Source: an uncultured Sphingomonas sp. (GTDB lineage Bacteria > Pseudomonadota > Alphaproteobacteria > Sphingomonadales > Sphingomonadaceae). From it: a stretch of 64,000 nt of DNA. A program made the translations under genes and the position numbers. Shown here in pieces: positions 54,307 through 64,000 of the stretch; within the stretch, counting starts at the first letter, position 1; every line of letters starts with the position of its first letter. The stretch lies in assembly GCA_913776045.1 (NCBI GenBank), contig CAJYOI010000046.1:1-64000 (forward strand), given 5' to 3'. The notes below the pieces were generated by a model. That model had not been told where the DNA came from, made no database searches, and saw only the letters and a list, made by a program, of their open reading frames with translations.

Positions 54307-55731
54307 TTACTCCGCGGCTTCCTTCTCCGTCACCCCGTCTTCGGGCGGCGGCAGGTCGGCGACCGGCAGCATCGCGACGTCGACCGCGGTCTGGCGGGCG
54401 AGCGAGTCGACCGTCTCGACGCCTTCGATCTCCTTCGCCCCCGTTCCCACGCTCAGGTCGCGGAAGCGGCGGGCGGAGACGAGGACGCGGCCTTCGAAGC
54501 TCGCGACGAACTTGTTGTAATTGTCGACTGCCGAATTGAGCCCGCCGCCGACCCGCTTCAGATGCGTCGCGGCGGTCGCCAGCCGCTCGTGCAATTCCTT
54601 GCCGAGCGCGTCGACTGCACGGGCGTCGTCGATCAGCTTTTCCTGGCGCCAGATGTTGGCGATCGTCTTGGCGATGGCGACCAGGTTGGTCGGGGTTGCC
54701 AGCAGCACGCGTCGCTCGATCGCCCATTCCCACAGCCGCGGGTCCTGCTCCAGCGCAGCGAACAGGAAATGTTCGCCCGGGATGTACATCACGACATAGT
54801 CGGCCGCGTCGCCGAACTTGTCCCAATAGCTCTTGGACCCGAGCTGCTGGGCGTGGTTGCGCACCGAGGCGGCGTGCGCGTTCATCGCCCGCGTGCGCGT
54901 CTCGTCGTCGATCGCGTCGCTCGCGTCGAGGAAGGCGTTGAGCGAGCATTTGGCATCGATCACCAGACGCCGCCCGCCCGGCAGGCGGACGATCACGTCG
55001 GGGCGCAGCACGCCGTCGTCGGTGCCGACGACGACTTCCTGCTGGAAATCGGCAAAGGGCGACAGACCCGCCTGTTCGAGGACGTTGCGCAACGACTGCT
55101 CGCCCCAACGCCCGCGCGCCTTCGGGCTGGTTCGTAGCGCGTTGACCAGCTTGGCGGTTTCGTCGCGCACCTGCCCCTGCCCGGCCCGCACCTGCTCGAC
55201 CGCTTCGCGCAGGCCGGCATAGCTGTCGATCCGGTCCTTTTCGACGCGATGCAGCCCTTCCTCGTAGCGCTTGAGCGTCGTCTCGACCGGCGCGAGCAGC
55301 GCCTTGATCTTGGCTTCGTTCGCTTCGCCCGCCTGTCCAAAGCGGGCGTCGGCGCGCTTCAGGAAATTCTCCTGCGCGGTGTCGAGCACCTTCGCACCCA
55401 GATCGCGGAACTGTGCTGCCATCGCTTCGCGATCGGCCTTGAACTCGGCGAAGCGCGATTCGAATGCCGCAGCCTTGGTGCGCAGCTCGACGCATTCCAG
55501 GCGAGCGCGGTCGCGTTCTTCCGTCGTGACCTCCAGCGCCTCGCGCAGCTCGGGCATGTCACGGACGCGTTCGGAGGCGACCGCAAGTTCGGAAATGGCG
55601 CGCTTGAACTCGCCTTCGCGCGCATCCCGCTCTGCCCGTACCTCCGCCACGCCGCGGCTGCCGAGCAGCCAGCCTACCCCCACCCCGATCACGAGCGCGA
55701 GGACGATGAGAAGGAAGGCAGTGGAATCCAT
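54307..55731 (-). CDS. rmuC: DNA recombination protein RmuC
   Basis: A 474-residue protein with an N-terminal membrane anchor (about residues 5-25) and a long coiled coil (about residues 30-200). The C-terminal RmuC nuclease-like domain (about residues 200-400) has GRWGEQSLRNVLEQAGL, RLVIDAKCSLNAFLD and YVVMYIPGEHFLFAAL. RmuC proteins are annotated as limiting recombination at inverted repeats. The tail is acidic. It is convergent with the META gene, whose stop is 3 bp away. Confidence 0.93.
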   Translation of the reverse strand: MDSTAFLLIVLALVIGVGVGWLLGSRGVAEVRAERDAREGEFKRAISELAVASERVRDMPELREALEVTTEERDRARLECVELRTKAAAFESRFAEFKADREAMAAQFRDLGAKVLDTAQENFLKRADARFGQAGEANEAKIKALLAPVETTLKRYEEGLHRVEKDRIDSYAGLREAVEQVRAGQGQVRDETAKLVNALRTSPKARGRWGEQSLRNVLEQAGLSPFADFQQEVVVGTDDGVLRPDVIVRLPGGRRLVIDAKCSLNAFLDASDAIDDETRTRAMNAHAASVRNHAQQLGSKSYWDKFGDAADYVVMYIPGEHFLFAALEQDPRLWEWAIERRVLLATPTNLVAIAKTIANIWRQEKLIDDARAVDALGKELHERLATAATHLKRVGGGLNSAVDNYNKFVASFEGRVLVSARRFRDLSVGTGAKEIEGVETVDSLARQTAVDVAMLPVADLPPPEDGVTEKEAAE

Positions 55732-55827
55732 GGAATTGCTCGACGCTGACGGGAACAGACGTCGAACCTATCCCGCGACGGGACGGGCGACAAGCGGTGT
55801 GCGGTGAGGTGTTTGAGCGACCCACAT

Positions 55828-55923
55828 CGTCATCCCCGCGGAGGCGGGGATCAATTCTGGCTAACCTCACGGAAGGAGCCGCACGCCCTCCATCAATCTA
55901 TCCCCGCCTTCGCGGGGATGACG
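55828..55923. repeat. Composite palindromic repeat (REP/BIME-like), copy 2
   Basis: CGTCATCCCCGCGGAGGCGG at the left matches the left end of 19731-19826 in nearly every base (33 of 35 over the first 35). The right end, TCCCCGCCTTCGCGGGGATG, also matches. The interior differs more. It sits between def and rmuC. Confidence 0.85.
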
Positions 55924-55936
55924 GCGGTTAAGGGCT

Positions 55937-56461
55937 TCAGCCCGCGCGCCGCGCCTTGTTCAGCTTCTTGACGATCATGTCGCGCTTCAGCCGCGAGATA
56001 TGGTCGATGAAGAGCACGCCGTTCAGATGGTCGATCTCGTGCTGCATGCACGTCGCCAGCAGGCCGTCCATCTCCTGCTCCTGCTCCTTCCCGTCGCGGT
56101 CGAGCCACTTTACGCGGCAGCGCGCGGGGCGTTCGACCTCGGCATATTGCTCCGGGATCGACAGGCAGCCTTCGTTGTACTTCGACAGCTCTTCGCTGAC
56201 CGACAGGATTTCGGGGTTCACGAACGCCTTGGGGTCGCGGACGGGCTTGCCCTCCTCATCCTCGCCTTCCTGCAGGTCGATCACGACGACACGCTTTTCG
56301 ACGCCCACCTGGGTCGCAGCGAGGCCGATTCCGCGGGCGTCGTACATGGTATCGAACATGTCGTCGATCAGGGTACGGACGGCGTCGTCCACCTGCGCCA
56401 CGGGTTCGGCAACGGCACGAAGCCCGGCATCGGGGATTTCGAGAATGGTCATCACGGTCAT
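55937..56461 (-). CDS. def: Peptide deformylase
   Basis: A 174-residue metalloenzyme that removes the formyl group from nascent proteins. The three family motifs are GIGLAATQ (about residues 45-52), EGCLSIP (about 97-103, Cys ligand) and QHEIDHLNG (about 140-148, both His ligands and Glu). ATG at 56461 or 56452 is possible. A composite repeat starts 14 bp downstream of its stop. fmt, which makes the formyl group's donor reaction product, is close by but not cotranscribed. Confidence 0.97.
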   Translation of the reverse strand: MTVMTILEIPDAGLRAVAEPVAQVDDAVRTLIDDMFDTMYDARGIGLAATQVGVEKRVVVIDLQEGEDEEGKPVRDPKAFVNPEILSVSEELSKYNEGCLSIPEQYAEVERPARCRVKWLDRDGKEQEQEMDGLLATCMQHEIDHLNGVLFIDHISRLKRDMIVKKLNKARRAG

Positions 56462-56493
56462 GGCGTCCGGCTAATCCCGTGAGGGGGAGTCAG

Positions 56494-57090
56494 TCAAGCA
56501 AGCGGGCGCCGCGCGCGGAGCGCCTGGGCGAGCGTCCCGTCGTCGAGATAGTCGAGTTCGCCCCCCACCGGCAGGCCGTGCGCGAGTTGCGTCACGCGTA
56601 CCGGAAACCGCTCGATCCGCTCGGCGACATAGTGCGCGGTCGTCTGCCCCTCCAGCGTCGCGTTCATCGCCAGCACGACCTCATCGATCCCCCCCGCCTC
56701 GATCCGGCGGACCAGGCTGTCGATCGCCAGATCCTCAGGCCTGACGCCCTCCAACGCCGAGAGGCGTCCGCCGAGCACGTAAAACTTGCCCGGAAACAGC
56801 CGCGACCGGTCGAGCGCCCACAGATCGGCGACCTCCTCGACCACGCAGAGCGAACGCTGGTCGCGGCGGGGGTCGGCGCAGATCGCGCATGGGTTCGACG
56901 TGTCGACATTCCCACATGCCGAGCACGTCTCGAGCCGGTCGTTGACCGCGGCAAGTGCGTTCAGCAGCGGCGCCAGCGTCGTCTCGCGGCGCTTCAAAAG
57001 ATGCAGGACGGCACGTCGCGCCGACCGGGGCCCGAGACCGGGAAGCCGCGACAGCGCGTTGGTCAGCGCCTCGATCTCGGAAGAAGCCAT
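56494..57090 (-). CDS. recR: Recombination mediator RecR
   Basis: A 198-residue protein for RecFOR-dependent gap repair. The ATG at 57090 gives [26 protein letters not shown] (HhH motif, about residues 12-28). The zinc cysteines follow in [16 protein letters not shown], then the TOPRIM domain ([11 protein letters not shown] ... [20 protein letters not shown]). A longer reading upstream runs antisense to fmt and is rejected. It is divergent from fmt with a 57-bp gap. Confidence 0.96.
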   Translation of the reverse strand: MASSEIEALTNALSRLPGLGPRSARRAVLHLLKRRETTLAPLLNALAAVNDRLETCSACGNVDTSNPCAICADPRRDQRSLCVVEEVADLWALDRSRLFPGKFYVLGGRLSALEGVRPEDLAIDSLVRRIEAGGIDEVVLAMNATLEGQTTAHYVAERIERFPVRVTQLAHGLPVGGELDYLDDGTLAQALRARRPLA

Positions 57091-57147
57091 ATCGCGGAAC
57101 AGATAGGGGGTTGCGCGGGCGCGCGCCAGCGTGGAAGCGCGTGTCCC

Positions 57148-58092
57148 ATGCGGATTGTCTTCATGGGAACCCCCGACTTCGCGGTGCCGGCGCTCGACGC
57201 GCTGGTCGCCGCCGGGCACGATGTCGTCGCGGCGTATAGCCAGCCCCCGCGGCCGGGCGGGCGACGTGGCAAGGCGGCGGTGCCCTCCCCCGTCCACATG
57301 CGGGCGACGGCGCTTGGCATTCCGGTGGTCACCCCGGTCAACCTGCGTACGCCGGAGGCGCAGGCTGAGTTCGCCGCGCACGCCGCCGACGTCGCGGTGG
57401 TCGCGGCTTATGGCCTCCTCCTGCCGCAAGCAGTGCTCGATGCCCCGCGCCACGGCTGCCTGAACGTCCACGGTTCGATCCTGCCGCGATGGCGTGGCGC
57501 CGCGCCGATCCAGCGCGCGATCCTGGCAGGCGATGGGGAGACGGGCGTCGGCATCATGCAGATGGAGGCCGGGCTCGACACCGGGCCGGTCCGGGCAGAG
57601 GGGCGGACGCCAATCGACGACAAGACCGCGGGCGAGCTGAGCGCGGAATTGTCTGAGATGGGCGCGCGGTTGATGGTCGAGGTGCTGGCCGACTTCGACG
57701 GACATCCGGCGGTGGCGCAGCCGGACGACGGCGTCACCTACGCGGCGAAGATCGACAAGGCGGAGACGCGGCTGGATTTCAGCAGGACGGCACGAGAGGT
57801 CGAACGGCAGGTCCGTGCGTTCAATCCGCCGGGGGCGTGGTTCGAACATGCCGGTGAGCGGGTGCGCGTCCTGGCGGCCGATGTGCTCCCCGGCGACGGC
57901 CGAGGTGCAGATGGCAATGGATCGGACCCGGACCCCGACCGTCGCCGGGGAACGGTAATGGATGCTGCCTTCACCATCGCCTGCGCCGACGGTGCGATCC
58001 GCCCCACCCTAGTCCAGCGGGCGGGCCGCGGCGTCATGACGTCAGCCGACCTGCTTCGGGGGTTCCCGATCCCGGCCGGCACGCAGTTGTGA
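57148..58092 (+). CDS. fmt: Methionyl-tRNA formyltransferase
   Basis: A 314-residue enzyme that formylates initiator Met-tRNA. It has [16 protein letters not shown] at the start, [16 protein letters not shown] (folate-binding Asn and His in the SLLP-like motif), and [14 protein letters not shown]-terminal OB-like tRNA-binding domain follows ([25 protein letters not shown]). The ATG at 57148 is the family start. The next gene, truA, overlaps (GTGA). Confidence 0.96.
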   Translation: MRIVFMGTPDFAVPALDALVAAGHDVVAAYSQPPRPGGRRGKAAVPSPVHMRATALGIPVVTPVNLRTPEAQAEFAAHAADVAVVAAYGLLLPQAVLDAPRHGCLNVHGSILPRWRGAAPIQRAILAGDGETGVGIMQMEAGLDTGPVRAEGRTPIDDKTAGELSAELSEMGARLMVEVLADFDGHPAVAQPDDGVTYAAKIDKAETRLDFSRTAREVERQVRAFNPPGAWFEHAGERVRVLAADVLPGDGRGADGNGSDPDPDRRRGTVMDAAFTIACADGAIRPTLVQRAGRGVMTSADLLRGFPIPAGTQL

Positions 58093-58850
58093 CCCGTTTC
58101 GCGCTGACGATCGAATATGACGGCCGCCCGTTCATGGGCTGGCAGCGTCAGGATCATGGCCCTAGCGTTCAGCAGGCGGTCGAAGAAGCGGTGACACGGA
58201 TCACCGGCGAACAAGCGCTGGTCTATGCGTCGGGCCGCACCGACGCCGGCGTCCACGCCCGCGCCATGCCGGCGCATGTCGAACTCACCCGCGAGATCAC
58301 GCCTTTCCGATTGATGGAGGCGCTGAACGCGCATCTTCGCCCGCAGCCCGTCGCGATCGTCGCCTGTCGCGTGGTCCCGGGCGACTGGCACGCACGATTC
58401 TCGTGCCTTTGCCGCCATTATGAATATCGCATCGTAAACCGCCGCGCGCCGCTGACGTGGGACAAGGGCTTGGCGTGGCAGATCGGGCGCCCCCTCGATG
58501 CCGACGCCATGGCTGCAGGTGCAGCGCAGCTAATCGGGCGGCATGATTTCACGACCTTCCGCTCCGCGCATTGCCAGGCCGACAGTCCGTGGCGCACGCT
58601 CGACCGCCTGGATGTCGAGCGGTCGGGCGAAGTCATCGCGATCCGCGCGTCGGCACGGTCCTTCCTTCATCATCAGGTGCGATCGATGGTCGGCTGCCTC
58701 GCGCTCGTCGGTCAGGGTAATTGGGCAGCCGACGACATCAGCCGTGCGCTGGCGGCACACGATCGCGCCGCACTGGGGCTGAATGCGCCGCCCGACGGAC
58801 TGTTCTTCGTCGGCGCCGACTATCCCGAGGACGTCAGCCCTGCCGACTGA
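58089..58850 (+). CDS. truA: tRNA pseudouridine(38-40) synthase
   Basis: A 253-residue enzyme that isomerises uridines in the anticodon arm. The catalytic Asp lies in [19 protein letters not shown]. Other motifs are [19 protein letters not shown] and [20 protein letters not shown]. The start is GTG, overlapping the fmt stop. Its 3' end overlaps the convergent rRNA methylase gene by 17 bp. Confidence 0.96.
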   Translation: MTRFALTIEYDGRPFMGWQRQDHGPSVQQAVEEAVTRITGEQALVYASGRTDAGVHARAMPAHVELTREITPFRLMEALNAHLRPQPVAIVACRVVPGDWHARFSCLCRHYEYRIVNRRAPLTWDKGLAWQIGRPLDADAMAAGAAQLIGRHDFTTFRSAHCQADSPWRTLDRLDVERSGEVIAIRASARSFLHHQVRSMVGCLALVGQGNWAADDISRALAAHDRAALGLNAPPDGLFFVGADYPEDVSPAD

Positions 58851-60033
58851 ACGCGGCGGCCAGTTCGACATGCGTCGACCAGGTGAACTGGCCGACGGGC
58901 TGGACCCAATCGAGTGTGTACCCCCCTTCGCACAACAGCTTGGCGTCGCGGGAGAAGCTACTGGGATTGCACGAAACATAGGCGATCCGTGGCACCTTCG
59001 CAGCCGCCAATTGCTGGGTCTGTTCGCGCGCGCCCGCGCGTGGCGGATCGATGACGATCGCGTCGAACCGATCGAGCTCGGCGGTTGCCAGCGGGCGGCG
59101 GAACAGGTCGCGGTGTTCGGCGAAGACCGCTCGGCCCGCCCGGCCGGCGGCGGCCTTGAGCGCCAGGATCGGCTCGCGCGCGGCCTCGCCCGCGTAGATC
59201 TTGCCGGGCAGCGACAGGGCAAAGGTTCCGAGGCCGGCGAAGAGGTCGGCGATCATCCGCGCGTCGCCCACCGCCTCCTGCACCGCGGCGATCAGCGCCG
59301 CTTCCCCATCGGCGGTCGCCTGGAGGAAACTGCCCGCCGGGAACGGGACCGCGACGCCGCCCAGCGTGATCGTGACAGGTTCGGGCTCCCAGCGCGCTTC
59401 CGCACCAAAGCCGTCGTCGATCGACAGGCGGGCGAGCTTATGGCGCTCGGCGAAGCGGGTGACGCCTTCGATCGCTTGCAGGTCATCGGCGAGCTTGCCT
59501 CCGATCAGCACATCGACGCCCTGATCAACACGCGCAAGGTGTACATCGACCCGCCCGCGCTCGGTCAGTACGGCCGCGAGCAGCCCGCGCATGGGCGCCA
59601 GCATCGCGAAGAGTTCCGGCAGCAGGACATGACATTCCGCGAGATCGATCAACCGATGGCTGCTGCCCTCCGTGAAGCCCAGCAGCACCTGCCGTCCCCG
59701 CCGTTCGGCGTGCAGCGTCGCGCGACGACGGCTGCGGGGTGGCGAGACGATCGGTGCGCGAACGGGCGCGGCGAGGCCCTGCCCCGCGATAGCACCGGCC
59801 ACGCGGTCATGGACGAAGGTGGAATAGCTCTCCTCATCAAGCTGTTGCAGCTGGCATCCGCCGCAGGATGGGAAGTGACGGCAAGGCGGTTCGCGGTGAT
59901 GCGGTCCGCGCGTCAACACACCCGATGCAGACAGCAAGTCGCCGGGAGCGGCCAGCGGCGCGTGACGGCCGTCTTCGGTCACGCCGTCGCCGCGGGCGGC
60001 TATACGGACGATCGGGCTCAGCGGGTCGGGCAT
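58834..60033 (-). CDS. Class I SAM-dependent RNA uracil-5 methyltransferase (RumA/TrmA family)
   Basis: A 399-residue enzyme of the m5U RNA methylase group. The iron-sulphur cysteines are [13 protein letters not shown] near residues 50-62, plus a Cys in ECHVLL. The AdoMet motif is [15 protein letters not shown] (about residues 262-276), and the catalytic Cys with its Pro is in [14 protein letters not shown] near the C-terminus. No N-terminal TRAM domain is clear. The RNA target (23S rRNA or tRNA) is not determinable. The ATG at 60033 lies within the upstream nnr gene's end, giving a 16-bp overlap. Confidence 0.88.
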   Translation of the reverse strand: MPDPLSPIVRIAARGDGVTEDGRHAPLAAPGDLLSASGVLTRGPHHREPPCRHFPSCGGCQLQQLDEESYSTFVHDRVAGAIAGQGLAAPVRAPIVSPPRSRRRATLHAERRGRQVLLGFTEGSSHRLIDLAECHVLLPELFAMLAPMRGLLAAVLTERGRVDVHLARVDQGVDVLIGGKLADDLQAIEGVTRFAERHKLARLSIDDGFGAEARWEPEPVTITLGGVAVPFPAGSFLQATADGEAALIAAVQEAVGDARMIADLFAGLGTFALSLPGKIYAGEAAREPILALKAAAGRAGRAVFAEHRDLFRRPLATAELDRFDAIVIDPPRAGAREQTQQLAAAKVPRIAYVSCNPSSFSRDAKLLCEGGYTLDWVQPVGQFTWSTHVELAAAFSRQG

Positions 60034-61427
60034 GCGTTGACTTCCTGGGTAATCCGTTCGGGCAGCGCATCGACGGCGAATATGGCGCCCATATGGTCCG
60101 CCGCGCGCGCGTGAAGCCACACGCCGGCAGCGACGGGGTCGGTTCCTTCTTTCCCGGCTGCCATCCGCGCGCCGATGCTGCCGGCGAGCAGATCGCCGGT
60201 TCCCGCGCTCGACAGGCCCGCATTGGTGCCGGTGGATATGATCGCCCGCCCGTCGGGATAGGCAACTACGGTGTCGGGCCCCTTATGGACGATGGTCGCG
60301 CCGGTCGCGCGGGCGGCGGCGCGCGTAGTGGTCAGCTTGTCGCCGTCGGTATCGAACATCCGCTCGAATTCGCCGCCGTGCGGGGTCAGGCAGACGCGGC
60401 GGCGGTGGGTGGCGAGGCGATCGCCGAAGTCGCGGCCGAGCAGGGTCAGCGCGTCCCCGTCGATGACGAGGTCGCGCGACGACGCCAGCGCGGCGTCGAG
60501 CAACGCCCGCGCCTCGTCGTCCCGCCCAAGCCCCGGACCGACCACGACGGTCCCGATACGGGGATCGCCCAGAATGTCGCGAAGATCCCGCGGATGGGCG
60601 ATCGTTCGGCGGACAAGCGCATGTGGATGTCCCTCCTCAGGCTGTCGCCCGATGAGCTGGACATAGCCCGCCCCCGCGGCCAAGGCCGCGCGCCCGGCCA
60701 GCCAGCCCGCACCGGGCATCGCGCCGGAAATGACCGCGACCATCCCGCGGCTGAATTTGTTGACGTCATGCCGCCAGGCGGGAAGTATCGGGCGGGCGAT
60801 CGTCGTGACGGCATCTTCCACGCGCACGCCAATGTCGGCCAACACGACGTGCCCGCATGATGCGCCGCCTTCGCCCAGCAAATGCGCTGGTTTCAGCGCT
60901 CCCAGGGCGACGGTCACGTCTGCGCTACCGGTTCCCGCGCCGGTGTCGGCATGGCGTCCGCTCGGCAGGTCGACCGCGACACGCAGTGCGGCGGCCGCGT
61001 TCAGTCGGGCCAGCGACGCAGTCGTTGCCGGATCGAATGGTCGAGGTGCACCGATGCCGAGAAGAGCGTCGACGAGGATCGGCCGGGGATCCGCTTCGCC
61101 GAGCGTCGATATCGGCCCCTGCCACCGTGCTGCCATCCGCGCTGCCGCGCCCTGCTTCGGCGCCCCGAGTGCAGCCACGGTGACCGACAGGCCGCGCTCC
61201 CGCAGCCTTCGTGCGACGACATAGCCGTCACCACCATTGTTGCCGGGCCCCGCCAGCACGAGCACCGAGCGCCCCGCGGCCAAGCGCGCGACCTGGTCGG
61301 CGACCGCGATACCGGCGCGTTCCATCAGCGCGTCCTGGGACACACCGCCGGCGAACAGCGCTTCCTCCGCCGCCCGCATTTCGGCTGCGGTGACGACGGC
61401 TGCCCCTTCGGGGATGCGCCGGATCAC
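60018..61427 (-). CDS. nnrD: Bifunctional NAD(P)H-hydrate epimerase/dehydratase
   Basis: A 469-residue fusion that repairs hydrated NAD(P)H. The N-terminal YjeF-type epimerase (residues 1-210) shows VLAGPGNNGGDGYVVARRL and VDLPSGRHADTG. The C-terminal ribokinase-like dehydratase (about residues 220-465) shows GAGWLAGRAALAAGAGYV and TNAGLSSAGTGDLLAGSIGA. Both halves look complete. It overlaps the methylase gene (downstream) by 16 bp and the lipoprotein gene (upstream) by 4 bp. The fused layout is common in bacteria. Confidence 0.95.
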   Translation of the reverse strand: MIRRIPEGAAVVTAAEMRAAEEALFAGGVSQDALMERAGIAVADQVARLAAGRSVLVLAGPGNNGGDGYVVARRLRERGLSVTVAALGAPKQGAAARMAARWQGPISTLGEADPRPILVDALLGIGAPRPFDPATTASLARLNAAAALRVAVDLPSGRHADTGAGTGSADVTVALGALKPAHLLGEGGASCGHVVLADIGVRVEDAVTTIARPILPAWRHDVNKFSRGMVAVISGAMPGAGWLAGRAALAAGAGYVQLIGRQPEEGHPHALVRRTIAHPRDLRDILGDPRIGTVVVGPGLGRDDEARALLDAALASSRDLVIDGDALTLLGRDFGDRLATHRRRVCLTPHGGEFERMFDTDGDKLTTTRAAARATGATIVHKGPDTVVAYPDGRAIISTGTNAGLSSAGTGDLLAGSIGARMAAGKEGTDPVAAGVWLHARAADHMGAIFAVDALPERITQEVNACPTR

Positions 61428-61810
61428 GGATTGGCGAGTGGCAAGCGGTACCGGGCGTCGCCCAGCGCTACCTCCGCAACACCATCGCGAACGGTCACGG
61501 CAGGGGGCAAAGCGCCGTCAGCCGCACTGACCTGACCATCGCGCGAGACGCGCAGCCGGCGGAAGCCGCCGTCCGGGTGACGGATCGTCACCAGCGTGCC
61601 ACCGTCTTCTTGCGCGCGATCGATGGTGCAGGCCTGCGACAGCGGCGCGTCACCGACCGCGCAGGCGATCCGCTCGACCGGATCACCCGCGGGCGTGCCG
61701 GTTTCGTCGGACGACACACGCGCGTCGTCAGGAGGCGCCACGCTATCCGGCGGGCCGCCGCAACTTGCGAGAGCGAAGAAGAGGCCGGCGCTAAATATCC
61801 GCAAAGACAT
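61424..61810 (-). CDS. Small exported lipoprotein, unknown function
   Basis: A 128-residue protein with a lipoprotein signal: [17 protein letters not shown], lipobox LASC (Cys17). The mature part has a spacer ([13 protein letters not shown]), then a compact domain with one cysteine pair ([19 protein letters not shown]) and a beta-rich tail ([18 protein letters not shown]). Similar short lipoproteins occur next to ilvD in sphingomonads, as far as I recall. Function is unknown. Translation is coupled to both neighbours by overlaps (ilvD 20 bp, nnr 4 bp). Confidence 0.7.
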   Translation of the reverse strand: MSLRIFSAGLFFALASCGGPPDSVAPPDDARVSSDETGTPAGDPVERIACAVGDAPLSQACTIDRAQEDGGTLVTIRHPDGGFRRLRVSRDGQVSAADGALPPAVTVRDGVAEVALGDARYRLPLANP

Positions 61811-63512
61811 GGGTTTCCGAGTTCGCTCCGGGATGGGTCACCGCGCCCGCCCAGGCCGGGCCGACAATTTGGGCATAGCGCCACAAGGCCCCGGATTGAT
61901 AGTCGTTAGTCCGCGGCGTCCACGCTGCCCGCCGCTCGGCCAGCACGGCGTCGTCGACCAGCAGGTCGATCGTCCCCGCCTCGGCATCGATGCGGATCAT
62001 ATCGCCGTCCTGGACCAGGGCGATCGGCCCGCCCTCGGCGGCTTCGGGCCCGACATGGCCGATGCAGAAACCGCGGGTTGCGCCCGAGAAGCGGCCATCG
62101 GTGATCAGTGCGACCTTTTCGCCCAGCCCCTGCCCATAGAGCGCGGCGGTCGTCGACAGCATCTCGCGCATGCCCGGCCCGCCCTTGGGGCCTTCGTAGC
62201 GGATCACCACGACCGACCCTTCGGCGATGTCGCGCGCCTCGACGGCAGCGAACGTATCCTCCTCGCAGTCGAACACGCGCGCGGGGCCTTCGAACTGCAA
62301 CCGCTGCATGCCGGCGACCTTCACGATCGCGCCGTCGGGCGCCAGTGAGCCGCGCAGGCCGACGACACCGCCGGTCGGCGTGATCGGCGACTTGGCGTCG
62401 TAGATGACCTTCTGGTCCGGGTTCCACGTAACCAGGTCGATGTTCTCGGCCAGCGTCTTGCCGGTCACGGTCAGACAGTCACCGTGGAGCAGCCCTTCGC
62501 TGAGCATGGTCTTCATCAACATGTAGACGCCGCCGGCTTCGTACATATCCTTGGCGACATACTTTCCACCCGGCTTCAGGTCGGCAAGATAAGGTGTTGA
62601 TTTGAATATCGCCGCGACGTCATGCAGCGAGAAGTCGATTCCAGCCTCATGCGCCATCGCCGGCAGGTGAAGCCCGCCGTTGGTCGATCCGCCGGTCGCC
62701 GCGACGATGCGCGCCGCATTCTCGAATGCTTCCCGCGTGCAGATGTCGCGGGGGCGGATGTTCGCGGCGATCAGCTCCATCACCTGAGCGCCCGCCGCGA
62801 CGGCGATCTGTTCGCGCGATGTGTAAGGTGCCGGGACCATGTTGCTGTTCGGTAACGACAATCCGATCGCCTCTCCGACGCACGCCATTGTGTTGGCGGT
62901 GTACTGGCCACCACAGGCGCCGTGGCCCGGGCAGGCGACCTTTTCGAGCGCATGGACTTCTTCGATCGGGCACGCCTTTGCAGCGTAACGTCCGACGACC
63001 TCGAACACGTCGACGACCGTGACGTCACGATTTTCGAACCGGCCGGGCAGGATCGACCCACCATAAACGAAGATCGACGGCACGTTCAGCCGCAGCATCG
63101 CCATCATCATGCCCGGCAGCGACTTGTCGCATCCGGCAAAGCCGACAAGGGCGTCGTAGCAATGGCCGCGGACGCTGAGCTCGATCGAATCGGCGATGAC
63201 TTCGCGGCTGACCAGCGAGGACTTCATGCCCTGATGGCCCATCGCGATGCCGTCGGTCACGGTGATCGTGTTGAACCGTCGCGGCATGCCGCCGCCCGCC
63301 TCAACGCCCTTGCGTGCGGCATCGGCCTGCGCGTCGAGCGTGGTGTTGCACGGCGCACTGTCGTTGCCAGCGGAGGCGAGCGCGACGAACGGGCGGGCTA
63401 TCTCTTCCTCGGTCAGACCCATCGCATAATAATAGCTGCGGTGGGGGGCGCGCTCGGGGCCCACAGAGACATGCCGGCTGGGCAGGCGGGATTTGTCGAA
63501 ACGCTGGGTCAT
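61791..63512 (-). CDS. ilvD: Dihydroxy-acid dehydratase
   Basis: A 573-residue enzyme of branched-chain amino acid synthesis, dehydrating dihydroxy acids to keto acids. The iron-sulphur ligands lie in SAPCNTTL (Cys), [11 protein letters not shown] (Cys) and [16 protein letters not shown] (Cys), and the metal or substrate region in [11 protein letters not shown]. The ATG at 63512 gives [11 protein letters not shown]; the next in-frame ATG upstream (63617) is unlikely. It is an ordinary length. It is the first gene of a minus-strand run with the lipoprotein, nnr and the RNA methylase. Confidence 0.96.
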   Translation of the reverse strand: MTQRFDKSRLPSRHVSVGPERAPHRSYYYAMGLTEEEIARPFVALASAGNDSAPCNTTLDAQADAARKGVEAGGGMPRRFNTITVTDGIAMGHQGMKSSLVSREVIADSIELSVRGHCYDALVGFAGCDKSLPGMMMAMLRLNVPSIFVYGGSILPGRFENRDVTVVDVFEVVGRYAAKACPIEEVHALEKVACPGHGACGGQYTANTMACVGEAIGLSLPNSNMVPAPYTSREQIAVAAGAQVMELIAANIRPRDICTREAFENAARIVAATGGSTNGGLHLPAMAHEAGIDFSLHDVAAIFKSTPYLADLKPGGKYVAKDMYEAGGVYMLMKTMLSEGLLHGDCLTVTGKTLAENIDLVTWNPDQKVIYDAKSPITPTGGVVGLRGSLAPDGAIVKVAGMQRLQFEGPARVFDCEEDTFAAVEARDIAEGSVVVIRYEGPKGGPGMREMLSTTAALYGQGLGEKVALITDGRFSGATRGFCIGHVGPEAAEGGPIALVQDGDMIRIDAEAGTIDLLVDDAVLAERRAAWTPRTNDYQSGALWRYAQIVGPAWAGAVTHPGANSETHVFADI

Positions 63513-63522
63513 GGCGGAAAGC

Positions 63523-64000
63523 CTATGTCGCGACAGGCACCCTTTGCGCAAGACTATTGCGTACGGCATCGATCGTTTCGGCGATGATATGCGTCCAGTC
63601 ACAGACGCCCGCGTCATCGCGGATCAGATCGTTGCGGACCTCGACGCTGAACGACGGGATTCCCCGCGCCTCCGCATGGCGGTTGAGCGTCAGGTTGAGT
63701 TGGCGGCCGCTGTATGGCGCGTTGTCGCCGGTTGTCAGCGACGTGCGCGCGGATAGCGACGCGAGAGCGACGTCGGCCGCGCGGCGGTCGCGATTGGACA
63801 GGATGCCGACGTGCCACGGCCGGTCGATGCCATCGCCGGCCTCGAGCCGCGGGGTGAAGCTGTGGATCGCGACGATCAATTGGGGGCGGATTCGCGCAAC
63901 GACGTTGCGGATCGCGCGATGATAGGGCGCGTAGAAACGCGCGATTCGCGCTGCGCGGTCGGTCCCGACGTTACCTGGAATTGTGTGGCCGTCGCTTTCG
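63523..64000 (-). CDS. N-formylglutamate amidohydrolase, N-terminal part missing
   Basis: The frame runs in from the right edge (gene start lies beyond 64000), and the visible 158 residues reach the stop at 63523. It has the segment [31 protein letters not shown], then [10 protein letters not shown] and EVRNDLIR, which match the FGase (HutG-like) family of metal-dependent hydrolases. The family includes formylglutamate deformylase and related enzymes. Only the C-terminal part is present in this window, so activity and substrate remain open. It ends 10 bp before the ilvD start on the same strand. Confidence 0.75.
   Translation of the reverse strand, partial: ESDGHTIPGNVGTDRAARIARFYAPYHRAIRNVVARIRPQLIVAIHSFTPRLEAGDGIDRPWHVGILSNRDRRAADVALASLSARTSLTTGDNAPYSGRQLNLTLNRHAEARGIPSFSVEVRNDLIRDDAGVCDWTHIIAETIDAVRNSLAQRVPVAT

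Overview
The window is GC-rich (mid-60s percent by eye) alphaproteobacterial chromosome, most likely Sphingomonas or a close relative (Sphingomonadaceae). This rests on the gene content: the pckA / chvI-chvG / hprK-rapZ-EIIA-HPr block, short HprK and MetG forms, and dispersed palindromic repeats of sphingomonad style. Genus is an inference from protein character; no database search was possible.

Positions 1-8515 are the right end of an integrated phage-like element inserted at a serine tRNA gene (8515-8604, minus strand). From left to right it holds a lysis cassette (holin end, SAR-type endolysin, Rz, embedded Rz1), a small double-CxxC zinc-ribbon gene, an unusual 345-bp gap full of perfect stems, a phage-type adenine methylase, a repeat-flanked orphan gene, a RelA/SpoT-domain gene divergent from a P4-type integrase, a winged-helix gene, and a second P4-type integrase next to the tRNA with phased direct repeats between them. 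The zinc-ribbon / structured leader / methylase trio resembles the layout of the Mu com-mom modification module and is the best candidate here for an undescribed regulatory system. The RelA/SpoT gene is a candidate phage-defence effector.

Positions 8605-17767 form a tightly overlapping plus-strand run: mltB-type transglycosylase, SPOR protein, D,D-carboxypeptidase, tmk, holB, metG, tatD, an MBL hydrolase, a membrane retropepsin and mazG. It joins cell-wall remodelling, dTMP supply, replication clamp loading and translation. aspS (minus) and rnd with an I78-type lipoprotein (plus) follow. Then come the minus-strand ppx-ppk1-hdaA-type-DUF2066-like run (polyphosphate metabolism and replication control), purM-purN with three small genes, and ndk, holC and pepA.

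Positions 33097-38639 carry the envelope biogenesis run lptD-surA-pdxA-rsmA. After it come a TPR protein, rsmB, guaB, a CitE-like lyase, an SPFH/NfeD pair and a DUF885 hydrolase.

Positions 46355-52638 hold pckA divergent from the two-component system chvI-chvG and the regulatory PTS genes hprK, rapZ, EIIA and HPr. No EI or sugar permease is visible, so this is a signalling rather than a transport PTS. A repeat element sits between chvI and chvG and supplies the chvG ribosome binding site. Three GTCAA motifs spaced exactly 18 bp lie in the pckA-chvI divergent region.

The right end has a TrmH-type methylase, a META-domain protein, rmuC, def, recR, fmt, truA, an Fe-S rRNA methylase, bifunctional nnr, a lipoprotein, ilvD and the 3' part of an N-formylglutamate amidohydrolase gene. 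Two families of composite palindromic repeats (19731/55828 and 46207/48899) lie between genes.
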